Made by a program: the position numbers and the translations under genes. This document shows, piece after piece, positions 50,852-60,629 of a DNA stretch of 64,000 nt. The stretch lies in the NCBI GenBank assembly GCA_036960175.1, contig JBALWH010000017.1, positions 26,522 to 90,521 on the forward strand. Reading direction: 5' to 3'. Below the pieces are notes generated by a model. It did not search any database. It was not told the DNA's origin and was given only the letters and a program-made list of their open reading frames with translations. Source of the stretch: Motiliproteus sp036960175 (GTDB lineage Bacteria; Pseudomonadota; Gammaproteobacteria; Pseudomonadales; Balneatricaceae). Within the stretch, counting starts at the first letter, position 1; the number at the start of each line of letters is the position of its first letter.

Positions 50852-51190
50852 ATGGCTGGCAACGGGGCAAGACGGACCGGTTTATCTGCAGTGCAGGTGG
50901 GTCCTAACGGTGGAATTCCAGTGGCTTGGAGAAGGGGGGTTGCTGGGGTTCTGACCGTTTTTATCGTCCTGAGTGCATTGTCAGTGATTTACAGTGCTTA
51001 TCTCTATCGTCAGCTTTTCAATCAACAGCAGCAGATGTTGGAGGTTCGAGATCAGCTGCAGGTTGAATGGGGGCAGTTGCTGTTGGAGCAAAGTGCTATG
51101 GCAGCTCATAGTCGAATCGAAAAAATAGTGACGAAAAAGCTGGATATGTATGTGCCAGCACCCGATGAAATAGTGGTGGTAAGACCTTGA
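50852..51190 (+). CDS. ftsL: Cell division protein FtsL
   Basis: 112 residues: short cytoplasmic part, one membrane helix (VLTVFIVLSALSVIYSAYLY), then a leucine-zipper-like coiled coil (QQQQMLEVRDQLQVEWGQLL). It forms the FtsQLB complex that licenses septal synthesis. The ATG follows AGGCGG. Its stop overlaps the TTG start of ftsI. A longer upstream frame inside rsmH is not needed. Confidence 0.9.
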   Translation: MAGNGARRTGLSAVQVGPNGGIPVAWRRGVAGVLTVFIVLSALSVIYSAYLYRQLFNQQQQMLEVRDQLQVEWGQLLLEQSAMAAHSRIEKIVTKKLDMYVPAPDEIVVVRP

Positions 51191-52899
51191 ATGATCAGGC
51201 CGAGACAGCAGTAAGCCATTTTTATGCCTGGCGGTTCCGTCTGGTGTTGCTGGTGTTGTTGTGTCTGGCTGCTGTGATTGTTGGTCGAATTGTTTATCTG
51301 CACCTAATGGATGTGGAGTTTCTGCAAGGGCAGGGGGATGCTCGCAGTTTGCGTATCACCACCATGCCCGCACATCGAGGTATGATTTTGGATCGCAATG
51401 ACGAGCCTTTGGCCGTTAGTGCTCCGGTAAAAAGTATTTGGCTGAATCCAAAAGAATTCGTTGCCGATGAGTCCCAGTGGAAGCAACTGGCCAAAGGCGT
51501 AGGGCTTAGTACTGGGTACTTGAAGCGCTTGGTGAAGCGCAATCAAGGTAAGCAGTTTCTGTATTTAAAACGGCAGATGATACCCTCTGATGCGGCTAGT
51601 GTGCTGAATCTGGGTCTGCCTGGAGTTTACGCCGAGGGCGAATACAAGCGTTATTATCCGGCCGCAGAAGTAGCGACACATGTTGTTGGTTTTACCGATG
51701 TGGATGATGTTGGCCAGGAAGGAATGGAGCTGGCGTTTGATGAGTGGCTGAAAGGTGAATCCGGCAAAAAGAGGGTGCTAAAAGATCGCATGGGTCGCAC
51801 CATTAAGGATATTCAGGCAATCAGCGATGCCAGCCCCGGGAAAGATTTACAGTTGAGTATTGATCTGCGGATTCAGTATATGGCATACCGGGAGCTTAAG
51901 GCTGCCGTGCAGGCGCACCGGGCTAGTTCTGGCTCTGTTGTGATTGTTGACGTCGAAACGGGCGAGATCTTGGCGATGGTTAATCAGCCGTCGTACAACC
52001 CCAATAATCGCAAGCGCATAAAAGTGGCGCACCTTCGTAATCGGGCAACCACAGACACTTTCGAACCAGGGTCGACGGTGAAACCTCTCACTATTGCTGC
52101 GGCGCTGTCGAGTGGAAAATACAATGTTAATTCTATCGTTGATACTTCCCCCGGTTATGTGCGTGTGAAGGGTAAGACTATTCGCGATCATCGCAACTAT
52201 GGCGAGCTCAATATCACCGGCATCATTACCAAATCCAGCAACGTCGGGGCTAGCAAGTTAGCGTTGAGTCTGCATAAGGATTCGGTGCGTAATCTGTTTT
52301 TCAACGCGGGTCTAGGGCAAACCAGTGGTATCGGTTTTCCGGGTGAACGGGTAGGTAAATTGCCTCACCACCCAGCTAAGCGATTAGTGGAGCGAGCAAC
52401 CATGTCCTATGGCTATGGTCTTGCAGTCACTCCGTTGCAGCTGGCTCAAGCCTATGCCAGTTTGGCTGCCGGTGGTGTTAAGCGGCCATTGTCATTGTTA
52501 AAGGTGGCTGATGAGGTCCGGGGGGATCGTATCATGCCTGAAAAGGTTGCTCGGCAAGTGGTACGAATGATGGAAACCGTTACCCAAGAGGGTGGCACTG
52601 GGCGCCGTGCACAAGTTCCTTCGTTTCGGGTTGCCGGTAAGACAGGTACGGTTCATAAGGTGGGTCAGCAGGGTTATGAAGATGATCAGTATGTCGCAAT
52701 TTTTGCCGGCATAGCCCCAGCCAGTAATCCCCGCTATGTCACTGTAGTCATGATTGATGATCCCAAAGGTGAAGAATATTACGGCGGCGAAGTCGCAGCA
52801 CCAGTGTTTTCCCGGGTGATGGCTGGAACCTTGCGATTGATGAATGTGGCACCAGATGTTATGCCGCCTTCTCTTGAGCAGCAGATGGCGTGGAACTGA
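51187..52899 (+). CDS. ftsI: Septal peptidoglycan transpeptidase FtsI (PBP3)
   Basis: 570 residues. One membrane anchor (about residues 18-38), a pedestal domain, and a class B transpeptidase domain with SxxK at Ser296-Lys299 (GSTVKP), SxN at 350-352 and KTG at 485-487 (AGKTGTVHK). It cross-links septal peptidoglycan with FtsW. The start is TTG, overlapping the ftsL stop codon; GGTGG lies upstream. There is no nearby ATG in frame that would keep the anchor intact. Confidence 0.97.
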   Translation: MNDQAETAVSHFYAWRFRLVLLVLLCLAAVIVGRIVYLHLMDVEFLQGQGDARSLRITTMPAHRGMILDRNDEPLAVSAPVKSIWLNPKEFVADESQWKQLAKGVGLSTGYLKRLVKRNQGKQFLYLKRQMIPSDAASVLNLGLPGVYAEGEYKRYYPAAEVATHVVGFTDVDDVGQEGMELAFDEWLKGESGKKRVLKDRMGRTIKDIQAISDASPGKDLQLSIDLRIQYMAYRELKAAVQAHRASSGSVVIVDVETGEILAMVNQPSYNPNNRKRIKVAHLRNRATTDTFEPGSTVKPLTIAAALSSGKYNVNSIVDTSPGYVRVKGKTIRDHRNYGELNITGIITKSSNVGASKLALSLHKDSVRNLFFNAGLGQTSGIGFPGERVGKLPHHPAKRLVERATMSYGYGLAVTPLQLAQAYASLAAGGVKRPLSLLKVADEVRGDRIMPEKVARQVVRMMETVTQEGGTGRRAQVPSFRVAGKTGTVHKVGQQGYEDDQYVAIFAGIAPASNPRYVTVVMIDDPKGEEYYGGEVAAPVFSRVMAGTLRLMNVAPDVMPPSLEQQMAWN

Positions 52900-52900
52900 G

Positions 52901-54412
52901 ATGAGCATTGCCAACTACCAGATGACGTTGCAGCAGTTGTTGCCCGATGTGGCAGCAATGTTGTCGTCTATGGGGCATGACAAGCTGTGTTTTTCCGGTT
53001 TGACCATCGATAGTCGCAAAGTGAAGGCGGGCGATCTTTTTCTAGCCTGTCAGGGAGCTACTGTTAATGGCATAGGTTTTGTCGACAGCGCGATAAAAAA
53101 AGGTGCCGAAGCCGTGCTGATTAATAGTCAGCAGACGTTAAAGAATTGTCCTGTTCCGGTTATACCTGTGCCTAATCTGGAGCAGAGACTGGCCGAATTT
53201 GGCGGCCGTTTCTATCAGCAGCCTTCTGCCAAAATGCAGGTGGTGGGTATTACCGGTACTAATGGTAAAACCTCTTGCAGTCATTTTATTGCACAGGCAT
53301 TAACGCTGTTATCCAGTCCATCGGCGGTGATCGGAACCAACGGTTATGGCTTCCTGGATAACCTGAATCGTGCCAGTCACACCACGCCTGATGCTTTATA
53401 TCTGCAGCGCCTTTTGGCAGAAATGCTTGAGCAGGGTGCAAATAATGTGGTGATGGAGGTTTCCTCCCATGCACTGGATCAGGGGCGCGTTACTGGGGTT
53501 CAGTTTGATCAGGCTGTATTCACCAATCTGACCCGCGATCATCTCGACTATCACGGAGATATGCAGAGCTATGGTGCCGCCAAAAAAGCGCTTTTTTCGG
53601 ATTTTGGTGTTCACTACGCGGTCCTCAATCTTGAGGATGCTTATGCGGCAGAATTGATCGCTGTTATTTCAGGCGGCGTAGAGATCTTGGGTTACGGCAT
53701 AAAACAGTCGCAACTGGCGCAATCGGTGCCACAGATCTGGGTTGAGAAGCAGCAGTTGTCAGCCGGAGGCATTGAAGCCACCTTGAATACGCCAGCGGGG
53801 CTTATTAGTTTTAGCTCGACTATTTTGGGTGGTTTTAACCTTTCTAACCTTATGGCTACAGTGGCTGTGTTGTTAAATATGGATTTTTCGCCAGACGCCA
53901 TCGCAGCCGTGTTGGGGCAGTTGCAGGGTGTTGATGGTCGTATGCAGCCTGTAGCAGAAATCAACGATAGGTTAATCGTTGTCGATTATGCCCATACCCC
54001 AGATGCTTTAGAGAAAGCGTTGCTAGCGTTGCGGAATCATTGCCGAGGTAGCTTGTGGTGCGTTTTCGGTTGCGGTGGTGATCGTGATCGCGGTAAACGC
54101 TCTGAAATGGCAGCAATCGCTGAAAAGTATGCTGACCGGCAGGTGGTTACCAGTGATAACCCTCGTTCAGAGCCTGCGGAACAGATAATTGAAGAGATTC
54201 TTGCTGGTTTTAGCCACCGAGATAATCTCAGCGTTGAAGGAGACCGTCGCCAGGCCATCGCGTTGGCTGTTGCCCAAGCTCAGGCCGGTGATGTCATTCT
54301 TGTGGCTGGCAAGGGTCATGAGGATTATCAAGAAATTGGCGGTGTACGTTATCCCTATAGCGACAGCGAAGTTATTCGATCTTTGCTGTCTGCAGCAGGA
54401 GGTCCAGCATGA
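52901..54412 (+). CDS. murE: UDP-MurNAc-tripeptide synthetase MurE
   Basis: 503 residues. The ATP loop is ITGTNGKTS (117-125), the Mur-ligase signature is VMEVSSHALDQGR and YAHTPDALEKAL, and the specificity motif DNPR (SDNPRSEPAEQI) selects meso-diaminopimelate as in other Gram-negatives. It adds the third residue of the stem peptide. The start lies one base after the ftsI stop; the end overlaps murF by four bases. Confidence 0.97.
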   Translation: MSIANYQMTLQQLLPDVAAMLSSMGHDKLCFSGLTIDSRKVKAGDLFLACQGATVNGIGFVDSAIKKGAEAVLINSQQTLKNCPVPVIPVPNLEQRLAEFGGRFYQQPSAKMQVVGITGTNGKTSCSHFIAQALTLLSSPSAVIGTNGYGFLDNLNRASHTTPDALYLQRLLAEMLEQGANNVVMEVSSHALDQGRVTGVQFDQAVFTNLTRDHLDYHGDMQSYGAAKKALFSDFGVHYAVLNLEDAYAAELIAVISGGVEILGYGIKQSQLAQSVPQIWVEKQQLSAGGIEATLNTPAGLISFSSTILGGFNLSNLMATVAVLLNMDFSPDAIAAVLGQLQGVDGRMQPVAEINDRLIVVDYAHTPDALEKALLALRNHCRGSLWCVFGCGGDRDRGKRSEMAAIAEKYADRQVVTSDNPRSEPAEQIIEEILAGFSHRDNLSVEGDRRQAIALAVAQAQAGDVILVAGKGHEDYQEIGGVRYPYSDSEVIRSLLSAAGGPA

Positions 54413-55779
54413 TCGACCTGTTTAGCCTGAAGATGCTGGAAGAACCATTACAGGCAACCGATATTCGAGGTGATGCCGAGTTTCAGCGGGTGAGTACGGA
54501 TACCCGCAGCTTGCTGCAGGGGGACTTATTTGTTGCGCTCAGTGGCCCTAATTTCAATGGCAACGGCTTTGTAAAGCAGGCTGCTGAGAAGGGTGCTTGC
54601 GCTGCAGTCGTTACGGAGTTGCAAAATATCGACTTGCCACAGTTGCTGGTCGCTGATAGTCGTCAGGCGTTGGGCGCTATTGCTCGCCTGAATCGGCAGC
54701 GTTATCAAGGAAAACTGGTAGCGATCACCGGCAGTAGCGGAAAGACCACGGTAAAGGAAATGCTGGCTGCCATTTTGGCAACCCAGGGTGAAGTCTTAGC
54801 AACCCGTGGGAACCTAAACAATGAAATAGGTGTCCCTTTAACGCTGCTGGAATTGAATGCGCAACATCGTTATGCCGTGATCGAGCTGGGCGCTAGCGGT
54901 TTGGGTGAAATCGCCTACACCGCTGGCCTTGCGCAACCTGATGTGGCGTTGCTTAACAATGCCGGGGGCGCTCATCTTGAAGGCTTTGGTTCGCTGCAGG
55001 GCGTGGTTCAGGCCAAAGGTGAAATCTTTGAGGGGCTTGGTGAGACGGGCATAGGTATTGTTAATCTCGATGATGATAATGCGGATTTTTGGCTAAAGCA
55101 GTTGCAACATCAGAAGCGCTTATCCTTCAGTCTGCATTCTACTTATGCTGATCTGTTTGCCAGTCATCTGGAGTCTTATGCGGATGGCTGTTACGGATTT
55201 GTGCTCAACACTCATAATGGACAAATTACCATACGACTGAGTGTGCTGGGCCGTCATATGGCTTCGAATGCGCTGGCTGCCGCTGCCGCTGCCAATGCGT
55301 TGGGGGTTGATCTCGCTGCCATTCAACAAGGGCTGCAGGCGTTTCAAGGCGTGCCTGGGCGGTTAGCTGTTAGTGCTCACTTCAGTGGCGCGCGCATTAT
55401 TGATGATAGTTATAACGCCAATCCTGACTCAGTTAAGGCGGCGATCAGGGTGCTGAAAGATTTGCCAGGACAGCGGGTTTTGGTCTTGGGCAATATGGCC
55501 GAACTGGGTGATGACACCGTTGCGTTGCATCAGCAAGTTGGGCAATTTGCTGCGGAAAATGGTATCGATCTGCTGCTTGCTAGTGGTGATTTGGCCGCCG
55601 CCGCAGCCGAGACATTTAAATCTAATTCTGGTCAGGCCCGAAGCTTTGAAAGCAACGAATTGTTGTCAGACTGGCTACTACGACATGTAAATAAAGAGAT
55701 GGTGATTTTGGTTAAAGGATCAAGAAGCGCGGGCATGGAAACAGTGATAAAGGCACTCTCAGCTGAGGGGAACGAATAA
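54409..55779 (+). CDS. murF: UDP-MurNAc-pentapeptide synthetase MurF
   Basis: 456 residues. The ATP loop is ITGSSGKTT (106-114), with later motifs ATRGNLNNEIGVPLTLLELN, NNAGGAHLEGFGSLQGV and DDSYNANPDSVKAAIRVL. It joins D-Ala-D-Ala to the tripeptide. ATGA overlap with murE; stop two bases before mraY. Confidence 0.97.
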   Translation: MIDLFSLKMLEEPLQATDIRGDAEFQRVSTDTRSLLQGDLFVALSGPNFNGNGFVKQAAEKGACAAVVTELQNIDLPQLLVADSRQALGAIARLNRQRYQGKLVAITGSSGKTTVKEMLAAILATQGEVLATRGNLNNEIGVPLTLLELNAQHRYAVIELGASGLGEIAYTAGLAQPDVALLNNAGGAHLEGFGSLQGVVQAKGEIFEGLGETGIGIVNLDDDNADFWLKQLQHQKRLSFSLHSTYADLFASHLESYADGCYGFVLNTHNGQITIRLSVLGRHMASNALAAAAAANALGVDLAAIQQGLQAFQGVPGRLAVSAHFSGARIIDDSYNANPDSVKAAIRVLKDLPGQRVLVLGNMAELGDDTVALHQQVGQFAAENGIDLLLASGDLAAAAAETFKSNSGQARSFESNELLSDWLLRHVNKEMVILVKGSRSAGMETVIKALSAEGNE

Positions 55780-55781
55780 CC

Positions 55782-56864
55782 ATGTTATTGCTATTGGCTG
55801 ATTATCTCGAGCAGTTCGATGCTGGCTTTTCAGTGTTCCAGTATCTGACCCTGCGGGGAATCCTGGGCGTGCTAACGGCACTGGCTATTTCTGTGCTGGT
55901 AGGACCGGTAATGATACGCCGACTGGCGCATTATCAGATCGGTCAATCGATACGGAGTGATGGTCCAGAATCCCATCTTAGCAAGGCGGGTACGCCAACG
56001 ATGGGTGGGGCCCTGATATTGGTCGCTATCGCCTTGAGTACGCTGCTGTGGGGTGATCTGAGTAATCTTTATGTGTGGGTGGTGCTGCTGGTTACGCTGG
56101 TGTTTGGCGCGGTTGGTTGGGTTGATGACTACCGTAAAGTTGTGGAAAAGAATTCCCGCGGTTTGCCGGCGCGGTGGAAGTATCTCTGGCAGTCTGTTGG
56201 TGGCTTGGGTGCTGCCGTGATTCTTTATCTTAGCGCCTCTACCCCGGCGGAAACGCAGTTGATAGTGCCTTTTTTCAAAGAAATAGTGATCGATATGGGG
56301 CTGTTTTTTATCGTATTCACCTACTTTGTGATTGTTGGTACCAGTAATGCCGTCAATCTCACTGATGGCCTGGACGGACTGGCGATTTTGCCCACCGTGC
56401 TAGTGGCAGGTGCTCTGGGTTTGTTCAGTTATCTGAGCGGCCATGTTCGCTTTGCCGAATATCTGCAGATTCCCTATATCGCGGGCTCCGGTGAACTAAT
56501 CGTATTCTGTGGCGCAATCGTTGGCGCTGGATTCGGCTTCTTATGGTTTAACACTTATCCCGCTCAGGTGTTTATGGGCGATGTGGGTGCCCTAGCACTC
56601 GGTGCAGCATTGGGCGTAGTCGCTGTCATCGTGCGCCAGGAATTGGTGTTGGTGATTATGGGAGGCGTCTTTGTAATGGAAACCGTCTCCGTGATCCTAC
56701 AGGTGGGCTCCTACAAGTTGACCGGGCGACGAATATTTCGCATGGCACCCCTACATCATCATTTTGAGTTGAAGGGTTGGCCTGAGCCTCGGATCATTGT
56801 GCGTTTCTGGATTGTCACGGTAATTCTGGTGCTTATTGGACTGGCATCACTGAAAATTCGATAG
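55782..56864 (+). CDS. mraY: Phospho-MurNAc-pentapeptide translocase MraY
   Basis: 360 residues with ten membrane helices, same length as the Escherichia coli enzyme. GTPTMGGALILVAI, the aspartate pair WVDDYRK, NLTDGLDGLAI and the histidine motif PLHHHFELKGWPE are all present. It makes lipid I from UDP-MurNAc-pentapeptide and undecaprenyl phosphate. Confidence 0.98.
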   Translation: MLLLLADYLEQFDAGFSVFQYLTLRGILGVLTALAISVLVGPVMIRRLAHYQIGQSIRSDGPESHLSKAGTPTMGGALILVAIALSTLLWGDLSNLYVWVVLLVTLVFGAVGWVDDYRKVVEKNSRGLPARWKYLWQSVGGLGAAVILYLSASTPAETQLIVPFFKEIVIDMGLFFIVFTYFVIVGTSNAVNLTDGLDGLAILPTVLVAGALGLFSYLSGHVRFAEYLQIPYIAGSGELIVFCGAIVGAGFGFLWFNTYPAQVFMGDVGALALGAALGVVAVIVRQELVLVIMGGVFVMETVSVILQVGSYKLTGRRIFRMAPLHHHFELKGWPEPRIIVRFWIVTVILVLIGLASLKIR

Positions 56865-56917
56865 TCAAAGAATAGATATTTGGAGATTTAGGCTGAAAAG
56901 TCTGGTGGAAACTGAAG

Positions 56918-58279
56918 ATGACATTAATCGGTAGTGACAGATACAGCATCGTCATCGGTCTTGGTAAGACCGGGCTGTCCTGCGCCCGTTTTTTGGCGTC
57001 TCAGGGAGAACGTTTCGGCGTCGTCGATACCCGAGAAGCCCCCGCTTTACTCACTGAATTCAAACAAAGTCATCCCAATATTGCTGTCGAGTGTGGTGAC
57101 CTTGATGCCGAAACTCTGTGTCATGCCTCGCGATTGATCGTCAGCCCAGGGGTTTCCCGCCAGCATCCTGCTATTAAAGCTGCAGAGGCTCAAGGGGTAG
57201 AGATTGTTGGTGATATCGATCTGTTCTGTCAGCAGGTGACGGCTCCTATTATTGCCATTACCGGGTCTAACGCTAAGAGTACCGTCACCACCCTGGTGGG
57301 TGAAATGGCGGCTAATGCCGGTATTAATGTTGCCATTGGCGGTAATCTCGGTACGCCGGTATTGGACTTGCTGCAGCAGGGCGAGAAAGAACTCTATGTC
57401 TTGGAGTTGTCCAGTTTTCAGCTTGAAACCACCCGCGCGCTAAGAGCAGCAGTGGCGACCGTACTGAATGTCAGTCCTGATCATATGGACCGCTATCCCG
57501 ATTTGCTGTCTTATCATCGAGCCAAACACCGGGTCTACGAAGGCTGCTCGAAAGCGGTGTTTAATGGCGATGATGCTCTCACTCAACCGCTGATTCCTGA
57601 TCAAGTACCCCGCTGTCAGTTTAGTATTGGAACGCCCGATCTGGGCCAGTATGGCGTTGTTGAAGAGGACGGCGTTCAGTTCCTGGCTTGTGGTCTGGAA
57701 TTGTTGATGCCGGTGCAACAGCTGAAGATTCCGGGTCAGCATAACGTCTCGAATGCATTGGCGGCTTTGGCGCTGGGGAATGGGGTTGGTATCCCCATGG
57801 CGGCGATGGTCGATACCCTGCAGAGTTTTTCCGGTCTCGAGCATCGTTGCCAATGGGTACGTGACCTTGAAGGCGTACGTTATTTTAATGATTCGAAAGG
57901 CACCAATGTCGGCGCTACCTTGGCCGCCATCGAAGGGCTTGGCGCTCAGCTTAATATCGAGGGCAATGGTCGTATCGTGCTGATTGCCGGTGGCGATGGC
58001 AAGGGAGCTGACTTTTCTGAATTAAAAGCGCCGATGCAGCAGTGGGGACGGGCAGCGGTGTTGATCGGTAATGACCGTGAAGCCATCGCTGAAGCATTGG
58101 CGGGTGCGGTTGAGATTCGTGGTGAAGAGTCTCTGGCGGCAGCAGTATCCTGTGCACGAGCTTTGGCTCAGGCCGGTGATATTCTGTTGCTATCACCTGC
58201 CTGCGCAAGTTTTGACATGTTTAAAGGATTTGAAGATCGCGGCAATCAGTTTATGACGTTAGTGGAGGGGTTGGGATGA
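56918..58279 (+). CDS. murD: UDP-MurNAc-L-alanine:D-glutamate ligase MurD
   Basis: 453 residues. The P-loop reads ITGSNAKSTVTTLVG, with alanine in place of the usual glycine before Lys; the same variant is known in pseudomonads. Other motifs are LELSSFQLE, NVSPDHMDRYP, PGQHNVSNALAALAL and FNDSKGTNVGATLAAI. It adds D-glutamate. It is separated from mraY by 53 bp, the longest gap within the mur/fts run up to ddlB, and overlaps ftsW by four bases. Confidence 0.97.
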   Translation: MTLIGSDRYSIVIGLGKTGLSCARFLASQGERFGVVDTREAPALLTEFKQSHPNIAVECGDLDAETLCHASRLIVSPGVSRQHPAIKAAEAQGVEIVGDIDLFCQQVTAPIIAITGSNAKSTVTTLVGEMAANAGINVAIGGNLGTPVLDLLQQGEKELYVLELSSFQLETTRALRAAVATVLNVSPDHMDRYPDLLSYHRAKHRVYEGCSKAVFNGDDALTQPLIPDQVPRCQFSIGTPDLGQYGVVEEDGVQFLACGLELLMPVQQLKIPGQHNVSNALAALALGNGVGIPMAAMVDTLQSFSGLEHRCQWVRDLEGVRYFNDSKGTNVGATLAAIEGLGAQLNIEGNGRIVLIAGGDGKGADFSELKAPMQQWGRAAVLIGNDREAIAEALAGAVEIRGEESLAAAVSCARALAQAGDILLLSPACASFDMFKGFEDRGNQFMTLVEGLG

Positions 58280-59526
58280 AAATGCCGGCTGCTTTGTCTA
58301 AGTTGAAATTTTCTGCTCAGGTTGATCCACAGCCCTATGACAGTTGGATGTTATTCAGCGCTATCAGCCTATTGCTGGTAGGTTTTCTGATGGTTACCTC
58401 GGCTTCCATGGAAGTGGCCGGTGTGCGTTATGATACGCCCTTCTATTTCTCCATCCGCCACCTGATTTTTATCGTCCTGGGCTGCTTGGCTGCCCTAGTT
58501 ACTTTCTTCGTGCCTTCTCGGTTTTGGCAGCGTACCGGGCATTGGTGGTTGCTGGTGTCGTTGATTTTGTTGGTGGCCGTGCTTATTCCCGGCATTGGTC
58601 GCGAAGTAAATGGCAGTAGTCGCTGGATATCGATGGGGCCGATAAACCTGCAGGCATCGGAGCTGGCGAAGCTGTTTATGATTATGTATCTGGCCGGTTA
58701 TCTAGTACGACGTCTGGATGAAGTCCGCAGCCAGTGGAGTGGTTTTGCCAAACCCATGGCGGTGGTTTCCATCTTTATCGTATTGCTGCTTCTTGAACCG
58801 GATTTCGGCGCTGTAGTTGTGATGATGATGGCAGTGCTGGGTATGATTTTCCTGAGTGGTATACGCCTGAGTCAGTTTGTTGTGGTGATTATCGGCAGTA
58901 TCTTGTTGGTGGCCGGTATGGCTATTTCGCAACCCTATCGGATGCAGCGGCTGATTACCTTCCTGGATCCCTGGGCAGATCCTTTTGGTAGTGGTTATCA
59001 GCTGTCACAAGCGCAGATCGCTTTTGGCCGGGGTGAAATTACGGGTCTGGGATTAGGCAACAGTGTGCAGAAACTGTTTTATCTACCAGAAGCCCATACC
59101 GATTTTGTGTTCTCGGTGTTGGCTGAAGAGCTGGGGCTGATTGGCGCGCTGGGGATGGTTATCTTATTCGCGATCCTGATCGTGCGTGCTTTCTATATAG
59201 GTCGTAACTCTGAACTGTTGCAGCGCCGCTATCAGGGCTACGTCTGTTACGGCATCGGCCTGGTCTTTTCTGCCCAAGCTTTGATCAATATTGGTGTTAA
59301 CGTCGGCGTGTTACCCACCAAAGGGTTGACTCTTCCTCTGGTTAGTTATGGTGGCAGTAGTTTGCTGGTGTCGATGGTGATGTTGGCGATACTGAGTAGA
59401 ATCCATTTCGAAAATTTCTATCTGCAGAAAAAGACCGATCAGGCCGCGGCTAAGAAAACGCGTAAAAGCAAAAAAAGTTCTGCCGCAGCCGGTGTTGGTG
59501 ATATGGCCCCTGAGGTGGTGTCATGA
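58276..59526 (+). CDS. ftsW: Septal peptidoglycan glycosyltransferase FtsW
   Basis: 416 residues, ten membrane helices of the SEDS family. Marks: SSRWISMGPINLQASELAKL, the segment FLDPWADPFGSGYQLSQAQI, AHTDFVFSVLAEELG with the catalytic-region Asp, and TKGLTLPLVSYGGSSLLV. It polymerises septal glycan strands together with FtsI. The C-terminal tail is basic (KKTRKSKKSS). Confidence 0.97.
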   Translation: MKMPAALSKLKFSAQVDPQPYDSWMLFSAISLLLVGFLMVTSASMEVAGVRYDTPFYFSIRHLIFIVLGCLAALVTFFVPSRFWQRTGHWWLLVSLILLVAVLIPGIGREVNGSSRWISMGPINLQASELAKLFMIMYLAGYLVRRLDEVRSQWSGFAKPMAVVSIFIVLLLLEPDFGAVVVMMMAVLGMIFLSGIRLSQFVVVIIGSILLVAGMAISQPYRMQRLITFLDPWADPFGSGYQLSQAQIAFGRGEITGLGLGNSVQKLFYLPEAHTDFVFSVLAEELGLIGALGMVILFAILIVRAFYIGRNSELLQRRYQGYVCYGIGLVFSAQALINIGVNVGVLPTKGLTLPLVSYGGSSLLVSMVMLAILSRIHFENFYLQKKTDQAAAKKTRKSKKSSAAAGVGDMAPEVVS

Positions 59527-60629
59527 GCCGCGCGATTATGAATAGCTCAACCGTGCTTATTATGGCGGGCGGAACCGGCGGGCATGTTTTTCCAGCCTTG
59601 GCGACGGCAGAGGTCTTGCGCGAATCTGGCGTTAGCGTGCAGTGGTTAGGGACAGCGGCAGGTATTGAAGCTGATCTAGTGCCTAAGGCAGATATTCGCC
59701 TTAACTGTATCAGTGTCAGCGGTATGCGCGGCAAAGGCCGTTTAAGTCTGATATTGGCGCCCTTTAAGCTGTTGCGGGCTTTGTTTCAGGCACTATCAGT
59801 GGTGCGCCGGGTGAAGCCCGACTGTGTCTTAGGAATGGGTGGTTTCGCCAGTGGCCCTGGCGGCTTGGCAGCTTGGTTACTGGGTATACCTCTGTTGATT
59901 CACGAGCAGAATGCGATTCCCGGCATGACCAATAAAGTATTGTCGAAGTTGGCGCGGCAGGTGATGGAAGCTTTTCCTGGCGCCTTTAAAAACGGTGTAG
60001 AAGCACTTTGTACCGGTAATCCTATTCGCCAGGATATCGTTGAGGTTGAGGTGCCTGAGGGCCGGTTTGAAAACCGTCAAGGTGCGCTTAGAGTGCTGGT
60101 GGTTGGCGGCAGTCTGGGTGCTCAAGCAATCAATGAAGCGGTACCTCAGGCTCTGGCATTAATGACGCCAGAGCAGAGACCGGAAGTCTGGCATCAGGCC
60201 GGTAAGAGAAATATAGAGTCAACGACTCAACGTTATAGTGATTTAGCGTTGGCAGGCAAGGTTGTGGCCTTTATCGACGATATGAACAGTGCCTATGGAT
60301 GGGCTGATTTGGTGATCTGTCGTTCCGGAGCGTTAACGGTTAGTGAGCTCTGCGCGGCAGGTGTGGCATCAGTGTTGGTGCCTTTTCCCTATGCGGTGGA
60401 CGATCATCAAACAGAGAACGCACGCTTTATTACTGATCAACAGGCGGGTGTACTGCTGCCTCAAAATGATCTGAGTGCTGAAAAACTTAAATCTTTACTG
60501 CTGCAATTTGACCGTAATGAACTACAGGCTATGGCTCAAAGAGCTCGTGATTTGGGGCAGGCCAATGCCAGCGAATTAGTCGCACAGCAGTGTTTGCAAT
60601 ACACACCAGGAGTTGCCCGTGAAGGCTAA
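59523..60629 (+). CDS. murG: UDP-GlcNAc transferase MurG
   Basis: 368 residues with two Rossmann domains. G-loop 1 is MAGGTGGHVFPALATAEVLR, followed by GMGGFASGPGGLAAWL, LIHEQNAIPG, VVGGSLGAQAIN and the UDP-binding CRSGALTVSEL, then PFPYAVDDHQTENARF. It converts lipid I to lipid II on the inner membrane face. It overlaps ftsW by four bases and murC by eleven. Confidence 0.98.
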   Translation: MSRAIMNSSTVLIMAGGTGGHVFPALATAEVLRESGVSVQWLGTAAGIEADLVPKADIRLNCISVSGMRGKGRLSLILAPFKLLRALFQALSVVRRVKPDCVLGMGGFASGPGGLAAWLLGIPLLIHEQNAIPGMTNKVLSKLARQVMEAFPGAFKNGVEALCTGNPIRQDIVEVEVPEGRFENRQGALRVLVVGGSLGAQAINEAVPQALALMTPEQRPEVWHQAGKRNIESTTQRYSDLALAGKVVAFIDDMNSAYGWADLVICRSGALTVSELCAAGVASVLVPFPYAVDDHQTENARFITDQQAGVLLPQNDLSAEKLKSLLLQFDRNELQAMAQRARDLGQANASELVAQQCLQYTPGVAREG